Positions 1 through 7,670 of a stretch of DNA of 44,553 nt are shown piece after piece. Under the pieces are notes generated by a model. That model did not search any database and was not told the DNA's origin. It saw only the letters and a program-made list of their open reading frames with translations. Within the stretch, counting starts at the first letter, position 1, and every line of letters starts with the position of its first letter. Both the position numbers and the translations under genes were made by a program. The stretch is from an uncultured bacterium (GTDB taxonomy: Bacteria > Verrucomicrobiota > Kiritimatiellia > RFP12 > UBA1067). The DNA lies in the NCBI GenBank assembly GCA_902799715.1, contig CADCBS010000005.1, positions 1-44,553 of the forward strand. Direction: 5' to 3'.

Positions 1-1
1 C

Positions 2-1189
2 ACTATATACATCGACGGTCAAGCCGCGGGGGCGATGACAGTGGTGGCGGCGGGCAATCTCCAGCAGCTCCATATCGGAACATGGGTGCGCCAGAACGGG
101 AGCGACCGTGCGAACCAGTACAGCAACTCCGAACTCGACGAAGTCGCGGTCTACGACTATCCTGCCACTGCCGAAAACGTGAAGTGGCTTTCAAGGAACA
201 AGCCCGCCCCCGGCGTCGTAGCAATGCGCGCGATGCCTGTCATGTGGCCGTTCGACGATACAAGGGATGGTTCGCTTGGACTGTGGCCTGGCAACGCCGG
301 CACTGGAACCGACAGGTCTTTTAGATGGACTTATCCCAACAACTACTGGGCAGGATACCTTACCGGCGGCGCAGCTGGTTCATATGTCGGATTCGATCTC
401 CATTGCAATCCTACGTTTCGCGTCAATGGCGAATCTGCGACGGAAGGGTTGGGAGCGAATCTCGCCGACGGCATGGCGATATCCTTTTGGCTCAAGGCAC
501 CGGCAAATTTCGGCAGGAACTGGCAGAAGATAATGTCTTTTGCAATAGGTCCCAGGACGGGGCGCTACGAATGGCAGACGAACGATCCGGGAGTATGGCT
601 TTTCGGAAAGGAAAACAGTAGCTCGGACAATGCGAGCATGTCCGGCACCGCCAGCTGCCTTTCTCTCGTTCCCGGGGAATGGACGCATCTTTGCATGAAC
701 TGGAACCGGGTGAATCTCGCTTTGGAGGTTTATGTCAACGGCGAAAAGAGAGACGCGAGATGGGTATTTCCTTCGGCAAGTGCCACATATATGTTGAAAA
801 GTCTCGTAGTTGGAATGCAGGAGCACAACGGAGGTAAAAGTCAGAGTCCGAGTGGAACAGGCGCGGATGAAATCGCCATATTCAACCACTCGCTTTCGGA
901 CGGGCAGATCGCGTGGCTTGCAGGGCACATTCCCGAAGTGACGCCGCTCGACACTACGAACCTCGTGCGCACTGTTTCCGGGGACGCCACCTGGGCCAAG
1001 GACGGCGGCGCTTCGTGGACGGTGCGCCAGTGGGACGAAGCTGGCGGGACGTGGGAGGATACCCAGGTCACGCTCTGCTATCCCACGATGGAAGACTGCG
1101 ACGTGGAGTCGGCCGTCTCCTTCGCCGACGATGCGACGCTCACGGTCGACACGCTCGTCGCCGGGAAGGGAAGAAGATTTCGTTCCTGA
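2..1189 (+). CDS. LamG-domain surface protein, 5'-truncated by window edge and frameshifted at its 3' end
   Basis: The reading frame is open from the first bases of the window (no start visible), so the protein begins upstream. It holds the end of one LamG/concanavalin-like jellyroll (ending near the motif SELDEVAVYDYPAT) and a complete second one at about residues 80-305 counted from the window edge, with the typical signatures AISFWLKAP, GEWTHLCMNWN, LEVYVNGEK and DEIAIFNHSLSDGQIAWL. LamG modules of this kind occur in large secreted or cell-surface proteins of PVC bacteria and usually bind glycans or other proteins. The frame stops at 1189 in a poor C-terminus (GKGRRFRS), while the next frame carries a clear continuation from about 1168, so this is half of one broken gene. 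Specific ligand unknown. Confidence 0.75.
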   Translation, partial: TIYIDGQAAGAMTVVAAGNLQQLHIGTWVRQNGSDRANQYSNSELDEVAVYDYPATAENVKWLSRNKPAPGVVAMRAMPVMWPFDDTRDGSLGLWPGNAGTGTDRSFRWTYPNNYWAGYLTGGAAGSYVGFDLHCNPTFRVNGESATEGLGANLADGMAISFWLKAPANFGRNWQKIMSFAIGPRTGRYEWQTNDPGVWLFGKENSSSDNASMSGTASCLSLVPGEWTHLCMNWNRVNLALEVYVNGEKRDARWVFPSASATYMLKSLVVGMQEHNGGKSQSPSGTGADEIAIFNHSLSDGQIAWLAGHIPEVTPLDTTNLVRTVSGDATWAKDGGASWTVRQWDEAGGTWEDTQVTLCYPTMEDCDVESAVSFADDATLTVDTLVAGKGRRFRS

Positions 1190-1935
1190 ACGGCGGCGAA
1201 ACGGCGGTCTCGCCTGCGCTCAAGTTCGCCGAAGGGGCGAGGTTCGAGCCTTCCGTGATGGAGATCGGAGCAGGAGTCGAACTCGGCATTCCGCTGTATC
1301 GCGAGATGCCGGGCAAGATTTCGTTCGCTGGCAATTCGAAGATAGTCTTCGACGTGTCCAACTACGATTGCAGAACGAATGCGCTGTCGTTCGGCGAGGT
1401 GGAGCTGCCCGAAGGCGAGTCGGACGTCATGGCCCACTTCGGCGTTTCGGACGACAGGTTCGCGATAGAGCTTTCCCAGGACGGCAAGACGGTGTACGTG
1501 CAGCTCAAAGGGCTTGCGATCGACATCGGCGGGGGCAGGGTCGTCAGCGTCCCCGACTCGTGGGTCATGGAAAAGTTGGGCGAATCCTTCTGGACGGATT
1601 ACACCGTGACGTGGCTTGAAGAAAAAGGCGCTAACGGACTCCCGCGCTGGCAGAGCTGGCTTTTCGGGCTTGAGCCTGCCGAAGCGTCTTCGGTGGTGAT
1701 ATGCACGGCGAGCGAAACGCAGCCTGTCGACGGAAGTTTCGCGGTGGGCGCCAATATAGACGTGCAACCAGGTTCCGGAGTGTCGGTGACGGCGTATCTC
1801 GACATGTCCGCCGACGGTGTGTCGTGGGAGCAAGTCGCCACGCAGCAGCTCTCGTCCGGCGGAAAGGTGTCGTTCATCCGCACGCTCGATCCGGGCGGTC
1901 TGGCGTTCTTCCGCATACGCCTTTCGGTGGAGTGA
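1168..1935 (+). pseudogene. 3' continuation of the LamG surface protein after a -1 frameshift
   Basis: From about 1168 the +1-phase frame reads GKKISFLNGGETAVSPALKF and runs to a stop at 1935 with a beta-rich, extracellular-type composition (many short Gly/Asp/Ser turns). The upstream frame ends at 1189 with SFADDATLTVDTLVAGKG, which joins naturally to this frame if one base was lost in the purine run CGGGAAGGGAAGAAG (1162-1176). There is no good start codon with a ribosome site near the join; the first in-frame ATG is at 1258. I treat both pieces as one gene disrupted by a one-base deletion or a sequencing error. The end is followed directly by a strong terminator, so this is the true end of the transcript. 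No family is recognised for this C-terminal region. Confidence 0.6.
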
Positions 1936-1938
1936 CGG

Positions 1939-1970
1939 AAAACGGCCGCGCATCCGCGCGGCCGTTTTTT
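1939..1970 (+). terminator. Rho-independent terminator
   Basis: Perfect 9-10 bp GC stem ACGGCCGCG (1942-1950) / CGCGGCCGT (1957-1965) with a small CATCCG loop, preceded by AAA and followed by a run of six T (1965-1970). It lies 3 bases after the stop of the LamG gene. Confidence 0.85.
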
Positions 1971-2050
1971 CCATGCAGAGCGGAAACCGCGCACGCGGCG
2001 GTGCGGCGGGAGATGGGCGGAGCGCGCCGCCGCCGCCGCGCTCCGCGGAT

Positions 2051-2062
2051 TTTTGGTATACT
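2051..2062 (+). promoter_or_regulatory. Extended -10 promoter TTTTGG-TATACT
   Basis: TTTTGG immediately followed by TATACT (2057-2062). With standard spacing transcription would begin near 2069, giving a leader of about 35 bases to the ATG at 2104. The same TTTTGn-TAnACT arrangement recurs in front of mcsA, the sulfatase, secG and the NifU-like gene. No convincing -35 box is seen. Confidence 0.6.
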
Positions 2063-2103
2063 TGACAAAACAAAAATCCCGTTCGGGGAAAGGATTCGCA
2101 GAC

Positions 2104-4173
2104 ATGTGCAGAGTATCGAAATTGATGGCCGCGCCGGCGTTCGTCGCGGCGGCGCTCGCGGCGCACGGACAGGTGAAGACGGCCACGCCGTTCGCCGACA
2201 ACATGGTTCTCCAGCGCGGACGGGCGGTTCCCGTGTGGGGCGCCGCCGATCCGGGCGAGAAGGTAGTCGTGGAGTTCGCCGGGCAGACGAAGACCGTGCA
2301 GGCGGGATCCGACGGCAAATGGCGCGTAGACCTCGATGCGATGGAGACGTCCAGGGAAAACCGGACGCTCGTCGTCACCGGCGCGTCCAATTCCGAAACG
2401 ATAAAGAACGTGCTTGTCGGCGAAGTCTGGTTCGCGAGCGGCCAATCCAACACCGAATGCCCGATCTGGGGGCCGAATCCGCGCTACCGCGACGGGCAGG
2501 GCGCGATGATGACGGCCGCCGCGCGCCGTCCTTGCATACGCTACGTGAAGAACGAGCGGCTTGCTACGCAAGAGCCGCGGCTTGGCTGGAAGGCCGTGTG
2601 GCGCGACTATTCGCCGGAGTCCTTCAAAGAGACGTTCAAGGGCAATCTTTCCGCAATCGCTTTCTACTATGCGCTCGAGCTGCACGATGCGATCGGCGTG
2701 CCGGTCGGCATAATCGATTCCAGCTGGGGCGGCACGCGCATCGAGCCGTGGACGCCGCCTTCCGGGTTCGCAAGGCCGCCGAAGAAGCAGGGGAAGACCG
2801 GCGCCGGGACGCCGTCGGCGCTGTGGAACGGCATGGTCGCCGCGTTCGCGCCGTACGCCATCAAGGGTTTCATCTGGTACCAGGGCTGCGCAAACGCCGG
2901 CGACGGCCGCAGCTACTGCGCCAAGATGCACAATCTCTACGACGGCTGGGCGAAGGAATTCGAAAACCCCGGTCTCAAACTGTATTTCGTGCAGCTTGCG
3001 CCGTTCTCGCGCAGCTGGTTTGAAATCCAGCTGGGCCAGAGCCAGTTCGCCAAGGAGGAGAAGAACGCAGCGATGGTCACGACATGCGATGTCGGAAACC
3101 TCTGGGACATCCACCCGAACGACAAGGAGACCGTGGCGCGGCGTCTCGTCCTGCACGCGCTCAAGCGCGACTACGGATTTGCGGGCATAACCGACGATCC
3201 GCCGGAGCTTGAATCGTGGAAGGTCGAAGGCGGCAAGTTCGTCATGTCATTCAAGAACGCCGGCTCCTGGTACGTATACAACGCCGACCGCTCGCCGGCG
3301 CGCGGGTTCGAGATCGCAGGCAAAGACGGCAGGTTCGTCGCGGCGAATATAGAGAACAAAGGCGACAGGGGGACCCTTTCCGGCAAGGAACTCGTCGTGT
3401 CGGCTCCGGGCGTGGCGCATCCGCGCCGCCTGAGGTACCTGTATTCCAAGCCGTGGACAGGGTCGCTGTACTCGTTCGATTCCGGCTTGCCGCTGGGCCC
3501 GTTCGAGATACGTGCCAACGGCCCTGCGGACGAATTGCGCGACACTCGTTCCGCCATGGGCGACGCCTTGAAGATTCCCGAGCTCGAAGGGTTCAAGAAG
3601 ATTCTCGAGGCTGAAATCCCCTCCGCACCGTTCGCCGGGTATTCGTTCGACGGCACGGCTTCCGCCGGGAAATACTCGCGCGTCGCGTTCGTCCTCGAGC
3701 TCGAGCGCATGGACGGCATCGTGGAGTGGGCCGCGGCGGCGATGGACGCGTTCTCGCCGGAAGCCGGAAAGCTCGGCGTGCCGGCCGCAAGCAAAGCGTC
3801 CTTCCAGCAGCGGACCGGGGGGCTCGTGGTGCGTTCCAACGTAAAGAGCGTGAAGGAAGGCCGGTTCCCCGAGGGCGGAATCGTGGAATTCTTCAATTCG
3901 AACTACGGACCCGGCGTCAATCTCGAGGGCGCGCCCGGATCCGCCAAAGTGTACGACTGCAACGACACTCCGTCGGCCCCCGAGCCTGGCTACGGGTGCA
4001 TGCAGGTGCACAACGCGAAGACCGGCGCGACGGTGTTTGCGTACAACAAATTCCGCTCCGGCCCACCTGACATCGGCATCGGAAACTGCACCGACGGTCC
4101 GCATCCGGACTGGACTTTCGCAGGCAACGCCGCGCAGTACAAGACGCGGCGCCTGACCGTTCTCGTGAAGTGA
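2104..4173 (+). CDS. Sialate O-acetylesterase-like (SASA) carbohydrate esterase
   Basis: Secreted esterase expected to remove O-acetyl groups from sialic acid or other decorated glycans. The ATG at 2104 is chosen because GGGGAAAGG lies about 10 bases upstream and the product then begins with a signal peptide (MCRVSKLMAAPAFVAAALAA); an upstream in-frame ATG at 2053 lies inside the promoter. Family landmarks: the oxyanion/Ser motif SGQSN near residue 112, GxxxSxxGGTxIEPW-type block near 205-215 (DSSWGGTRIEPWTP), WYQGCANAGDG near 258 and the catalytic Asp-His motif DIHPNDKETVARRL near 335. Beyond residue 560 there is an extra beta-rich domain not needed for catalysis. It converges with the GH29 fucosidase gene, and together with the fucosidases and the sulfatase suggests use of host-type acidic or fucosylated glycans. 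Substrate specificity is inferred. Confidence 0.85.
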   Translation: MCRVSKLMAAPAFVAAALAAHGQVKTATPFADNMVLQRGRAVPVWGAADPGEKVVVEFAGQTKTVQAGSDGKWRVDLDAMETSRENRTLVVTGASNSETIKNVLVGEVWFASGQSNTECPIWGPNPRYRDGQGAMMTAAARRPCIRYVKNERLATQEPRLGWKAVWRDYSPESFKETFKGNLSAIAFYYALELHDAIGVPVGIIDSSWGGTRIEPWTPPSGFARPPKKQGKTGAGTPSALWNGMVAAFAPYAIKGFIWYQGCANAGDGRSYCAKMHNLYDGWAKEFENPGLKLYFVQLAPFSRSWFEIQLGQSQFAKEEKNAAMVTTCDVGNLWDIHPNDKETVARRLVLHALKRDYGFAGITDDPPELESWKVEGGKFVMSFKNAGSWYVYNADRSPARGFEIAGKDGRFVAANIENKGDRGTLSGKELVVSAPGVAHPRRLRYLYSKPWTGSLYSFDSGLPLGPFEIRANGPADELRDTRSAMGDALKIPELEGFKKILEAEIPSAPFAGYSFDGTASAGKYSRVAFVLELERMDGIVEWAAAAMDAFSPEAGKLGVPAASKASFQQRTGGLVVRSNVKSVKEGRFPEGGIVEFFNSNYGPGVNLEGAPGSAKVYDCNDTPSAPEPGYGCMQVHNAKTGATVFAYNKFRSGPPDIGIGNCTDGPHPDWTFAGNAAQYKTRRLTVLVK

Positions 4174-4198
4174 CGGAGACTGCGGGGCGGGCGCGCTG

Positions 4199-5590
4199 CT
4201 ATTTTGCCGGCGCGACGTCCCGGGCGCGGCGCAGCGCCGCCGGGAAAATCTCCGGCGGCGCGATGCCGCGGAGCGTGATGCGGACGCGCGCGTGCCGTCC
4301 GCCCGGCACGCGCGCGAGCCGCCGGTGGCCGACTGTGGTCCCCTCGCAGACCTTGCGCCAGCCGCCGCCGTCGTCCAGTTCTATCGAGAAAGCCTTGATG
4401 CGCTGGCCGCCGGCGATGCGCTCCTTGATGTCGACGAAGTTGAATTCCGCCGGCTCCGGCAAAGCCATCTCCACTACGAGCGTGTCGCCGTCGCGCCGCT
4501 CCGCGACCGTCGCATTCTTGGCGAAGTCCGTCGAATTGAATTCTCGCACCCACGCGCCGAATTCCGCGAGCCGTTTCGCGTCCGCCTCGCAGACCTGTCC
4601 GTCGGCGTCGGGGGCGACGCCGATATTCATCACCGAGCCTCGCCCCACGGATTCGACGTATATCTTCGCGAGGCGGGCGAGCGGCTTGGGGCTTTCGTTC
4701 CGGTGCCAGTACCAGCCGCGGCGCAGGGGGAAATCGGTTTCCGGCGGTAGCCAATGGAGTTTTCCGTCCGCGCCCTTGCGGGGGCACCACCAAGTTTCGG
4801 GGCAGACGCCGCTTTCGTTGCCGCACCACTCCGAAGACCATTCCCCGCCGCCGCCGAATGCGATGGCGCGCGGGTGCTTTTCGTGCATGAGCCGCAGGAG
4901 CGAATCCAGCCTGTAGTAGTCCTTCGGTATCGTGCGCCGCTCGCCCTTGCCGCCGTTGGCGCCGCCGTACCAGCCTGTGCCGCCGTTGGCGCCGTCGATC
5001 CAGATTTCGGCCAGTTCGCCGTAGTTGCCGAGAAGTTCGTTCCACTGCGCGAAGAAGTAGTCGACATACGCGGGCGTGGCGTAGGAGGCCTGCCGCCTGT
5101 CCCAGGGCGAAAGGTACACGCCGAACTTCATGCCCTCGCGCCGGCAGGCGTCAGAAAGCTCGCGCACAAGGTCGCGGCCGGTGTTCGGCGGCGGCACGGC
5201 GGACATCGAATAGTCCCTGTTCAGCGGCGAAGGCCACAGGCAGAACCCGTCGTGGTGCTTGGCCACGAGCACCACGGCCGAAATCTCCGCCGCCTTCATG
5301 GCCTTTGCCCACTGGGCGGGGTCGAGCTTCCGGGCGGAGATTTTCGAAAGAGGCACGTTGCCGAACCCCCATTCCTGGCCGGTGTACGCGTTCAGCCCCC
5401 AGCACACGAGCGCGATTATTTCGCGGTCCTGGTATTCAAGGTGCGCCTGCGACGGCAGGACGGACGCCGTTCCGGCGTCCGGCGCGCCTGTGGTTCCGGC
5501 CTTCGCCGCAGTCTCCGCGCCTGGCGCGGCAGCGACGGCGGAGACCGCAGCGAGAGCGGCGGCGCAAATGTTGGCCCATGGCTTTTTCAT
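4199..5590 (-). CDS. Alpha-L-fucosidase, GH29
   Basis: Exo-acting, retaining alpha-L-fucosidase. Starting at the ATG at 5590 (AAGGA 9 bases upstream) it has a signal peptide MKKPWANICAAALAAVSAVAA and about 463 residues; an ATG at 5608 adds MKKDDD. Typical GH29 segments are present: GLNAYTGQEWGFG, VLVAKHHDGFCLWPS, REGMKFGVYLSPWD, and the motif EIWIDGANG near residue 196 whose Asp is the nucleophile of the family. The GGGGEWSSEWCGNE block and the C-terminal beta-domain (about 340-463) also fit. Composition of the substrate pocket resembles subfamily B (GH29B, alpha-1,3/1,4 linkages) but I cannot assign this firmly. It is the last gene of a run with GH95 upstream (70 bases between them), so both fucosidases are probably co-expressed in the periplasm or outer membrane. 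Confidence 0.88.
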   Translation of the reverse strand: MKKPWANICAAALAAVSAVAAAPGAETAAKAGTTGAPDAGTASVLPSQAHLEYQDREIIALVCWGLNAYTGQEWGFGNVPLSKISARKLDPAQWAKAMKAAEISAVVLVAKHHDGFCLWPSPLNRDYSMSAVPPPNTGRDLVRELSDACRREGMKFGVYLSPWDRRQASYATPAYVDYFFAQWNELLGNYGELAEIWIDGANGGTGWYGGANGGKGERRTIPKDYYRLDSLLRLMHEKHPRAIAFGGGGEWSSEWCGNESGVCPETWWCPRKGADGKLHWLPPETDFPLRRGWYWHRNESPKPLARLAKIYVESVGRGSVMNIGVAPDADGQVCEADAKRLAEFGAWVREFNSTDFAKNATVAERRDGDTLVVEMALPEPAEFNFVDIKERIAGGQRIKAFSIELDDGGGWRKVCEGTTVGHRRLARVPGGRHARVRITLRGIAPPEIFPAALRRARDVAPAK

Positions 5591-5660
5591 GTCGTCGTCC
5601 TTTTTCATGTTGTCGTCAACCTTCCGTATCGTATGGTATCCCGGCGCGCCGCAACGCGCG

Positions 5661-7628
5661 TCACCATGAGAAATCAACGGTCTTGCCGTCGCGCGTGCGC
5701 AAGCCCTTCACGGAGCCGTGTCCCCATGATGCGGGGATTGCGCGTTCCAGCAGGATTTCGCACACGGCGCCGACCATGCCGAGGTTGCCGTCTATCTGGA
5801 AAGGCGGATGCGTGGCGAAAAGATTGTCCAGCGTGTTGTGCCGCAGCAGGCCGTCGAGCATGGCGCCGGCCTTTTCGCCGTCGCCGAGGCGCGCCCACAG
5901 CGCGGCGCGCCAGGGCCAGGTCCAGCTGCGGCGCGAGTCGCCGCCGTTCGCGCGCCCGGCGAGCGCCGTCGCCGCGGCGCGGGCGAGTTCCGGCGTGGAC
6001 CTGCGCGATATGGTGGAGCCGGGGTACACGGCGTACAGGTGGCTGGTGTGGCGGTGCGTGTCGCCTTTCACGTCGCGGTCCGTCTCCCATTCCTGCAGCT
6101 GGCCCCAGCGGCCGATCCTGTCTTTCAGGAGTTTCGGTTCGAGACGCGCGACCTCGCGTGTGAACGCGTCGTCGATTCCGAGCGTCTTCGCCGCGGCGAG
6201 GATCGACCGGAAGAGTTCGCGCACGATCTGCTGGTCGTGGGCTACGCCGTCCTCGCGCGGGCCGTGCTCGGGGCTCCAGCCGTTCTTCACCACGACCGTG
6301 CCGTCCGGACGCTCCTTCAGCTGGGTGGAGATCATGAACTCCGCCGCGCCCTTCATCAGCGGCCAGCAGATTTCGCGCAGATACGCGCCGTCTCTTGTGA
6401 AGAGCCAGTGGTCGTAGCACTGCGCGGCCATCCACGGCGCGCCGGCGAAGTTCCAGCGCCAGCCCCCTCCCCCGACGGCGTTGGCGCTCGTCCGGTAGGC
6501 GAATCCCATAGATCCGGGGAACGCCGCGCGCGTGCCTTTTTCCGCTACAGGCATGGTCGAAAGCATCCAGTCGCAAAAGGGCGTGAAGCACTCGGAAAGG
6601 TTTGCGGAATCGGCGCCCCAGTAGTTCATCTGGATGTTTATGTTGGTGTGGTAGTCGCAGTGCCACGGCGGGTGCAGCGAATTGTTCCATATTCCCTGAA
6701 GGTTGGCGGGAAGGGAGCCCGGGCGCGAGCATGAAATCAGCAGGTACCTGCCGAAATTGAACTGCAGCGCGACAAGCCCGGGATCCTTCGCGCCCTTGCG
6801 GAAGTCCGCGAGGCGCGCGCGGGTCGGGACGTCCGCGCGGCTTGCGCCGCCGATGTCGAGCGTCATGCGGCCGTACAGGCGCGAGTAGTCGGCCGTGTGG
6901 CGGGCCAGCAGCTTTTCCACGCCCATGTCGCATGCCATGCAATGCATGAGCGCGTCGTCCCTGGCGCGTGCGCCGGTGGCGGCGCAGAGGGCCATCTCCA
7001 CCTTGCCGCCGGCGGAGCGCATGCGGACGGCGGCCGCGTATTCGAGGCCGTTGCCCAGCCTGCCGGAGAAAGTGTGTGCGCCGTCAGCGGGCGCGCCGCC
7101 GGCGCGGCGGGCGTCGACGAGGCGGATGCGCGGCATGGCCGGCGGCGTTCCTCCTGCTATTTCGACCACGATGGCGTTGTCCGGGGCGCTTGCGAATATC
7201 CTCCGCGAAAACTCCCTGCCGCCGACGGAGAAGCGGTCGGAGTACACGGCCTTCGAAAGGTCGAGTTCGCGCCTGTAGCCCGTCACGCGGCCTGGCGGGA
7301 GCAGCGGGCGCATGTCGATTTCAAGCTCTCCGAAATTCTGGTATTCGCCCATCGTGGCGTAGTTTGCGTCGGCCGATGCGTCGCCGGCGGCCGCGGATAT
7401 GTTCTCGCCGCCGGTCCACAGCGAGTCGAGGTTGAACTGGACGCGGAGCTTTTCCGCGCCGCCGTCTACCATGCAGCCGAGGCGTCCGTTGCCGAGTGGG
7501 TACCAGGAACTTTCCCAGGCGGCGCCCGGGCGGTCGTCCCATATCCTGTCTTCGAGTCCGTGGGCCGCGAAAGCGGCTATGGCGGCGGCGATGGCCGCGC
7601 AGGCGCGGCAGGCGGATTTTGCGTTCAT
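5661..7628 (-). CDS. Alpha-L-fucosidase (inverting), GH95, compact C-terminus
   Basis: Inverting alpha-1,2-L-fucosidase family. The ATG at 7628 follows AAAGAAAGGGA and opens a signal peptide (MNAKSACRACAAIAAAIAAF). N-terminal beta-domain: GAAWESSWYPLGNGRLGCMV and QFNLDSLWTGGEN. The (alpha/alpha)6 catalytic barrel carries the family's functional residues: Asn pair in NINIQMNYW (about residue 329), acid Glu in WSPEHGP (about 452) and base-assisting Asp in PPFQIDGNLG (about 611). At 655 residues it is roughly 100 shorter than usual; the segment normally reading QSHxGEIxLLPALPxxW is missing between EILLERAIP and GSVKGLRTRDG, and the protein stops right after TVDFSW, so the C-terminal beta-domain is largely gone. 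Lies 42 bases after clpC on the same strand. Catalysis looks possible; the trimming is unusual. Confidence 0.88.
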   Translation of the reverse strand: MNAKSACRACAAIAAAIAAFAAHGLEDRIWDDRPGAAWESSWYPLGNGRLGCMVDGGAEKLRVQFNLDSLWTGGENISAAAGDASADANYATMGEYQNFGELEIDMRPLLPPGRVTGYRRELDLSKAVYSDRFSVGGREFSRRIFASAPDNAIVVEIAGGTPPAMPRIRLVDARRAGGAPADGAHTFSGRLGNGLEYAAAVRMRSAGGKVEMALCAATGARARDDALMHCMACDMGVEKLLARHTADYSRLYGRMTLDIGGASRADVPTRARLADFRKGAKDPGLVALQFNFGRYLLISCSRPGSLPANLQGIWNNSLHPPWHCDYHTNINIQMNYWGADSANLSECFTPFCDWMLSTMPVAEKGTRAAFPGSMGFAYRTSANAVGGGGWRWNFAGAPWMAAQCYDHWLFTRDGAYLREICWPLMKGAAEFMISTQLKERPDGTVVVKNGWSPEHGPREDGVAHDQQIVRELFRSILAAAKTLGIDDAFTREVARLEPKLLKDRIGRWGQLQEWETDRDVKGDTHRHTSHLYAVYPGSTISRRSTPELARAAATALAGRANGGDSRRSWTWPWRAALWARLGDGEKAGAMLDGLLRHNTLDNLFATHPPFQIDGNLGMVGAVCEILLERAIPASWGHGSVKGLRTRDGKTVDFSW

Positions 7629-7670
7629 GGCGGCGTCCCTTTCTTTGCGTACGGTCGTGGCGCGGCGGCG

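Noticed and set aside
1162-1176. Programmed -1 frameshifting in the LamG gene
   Set aside because: No X-XXY-YYZ slippery heptamer in the right phase and no clear stimulatory hairpin; mutation or read error is simpler.
2062-2067. TTGACA as a -35 box upstream of the SASA esterase
   Set aside because: It overlaps the TATACT hexamer and no -10-like sequence follows at 16-18 bases; chance match.
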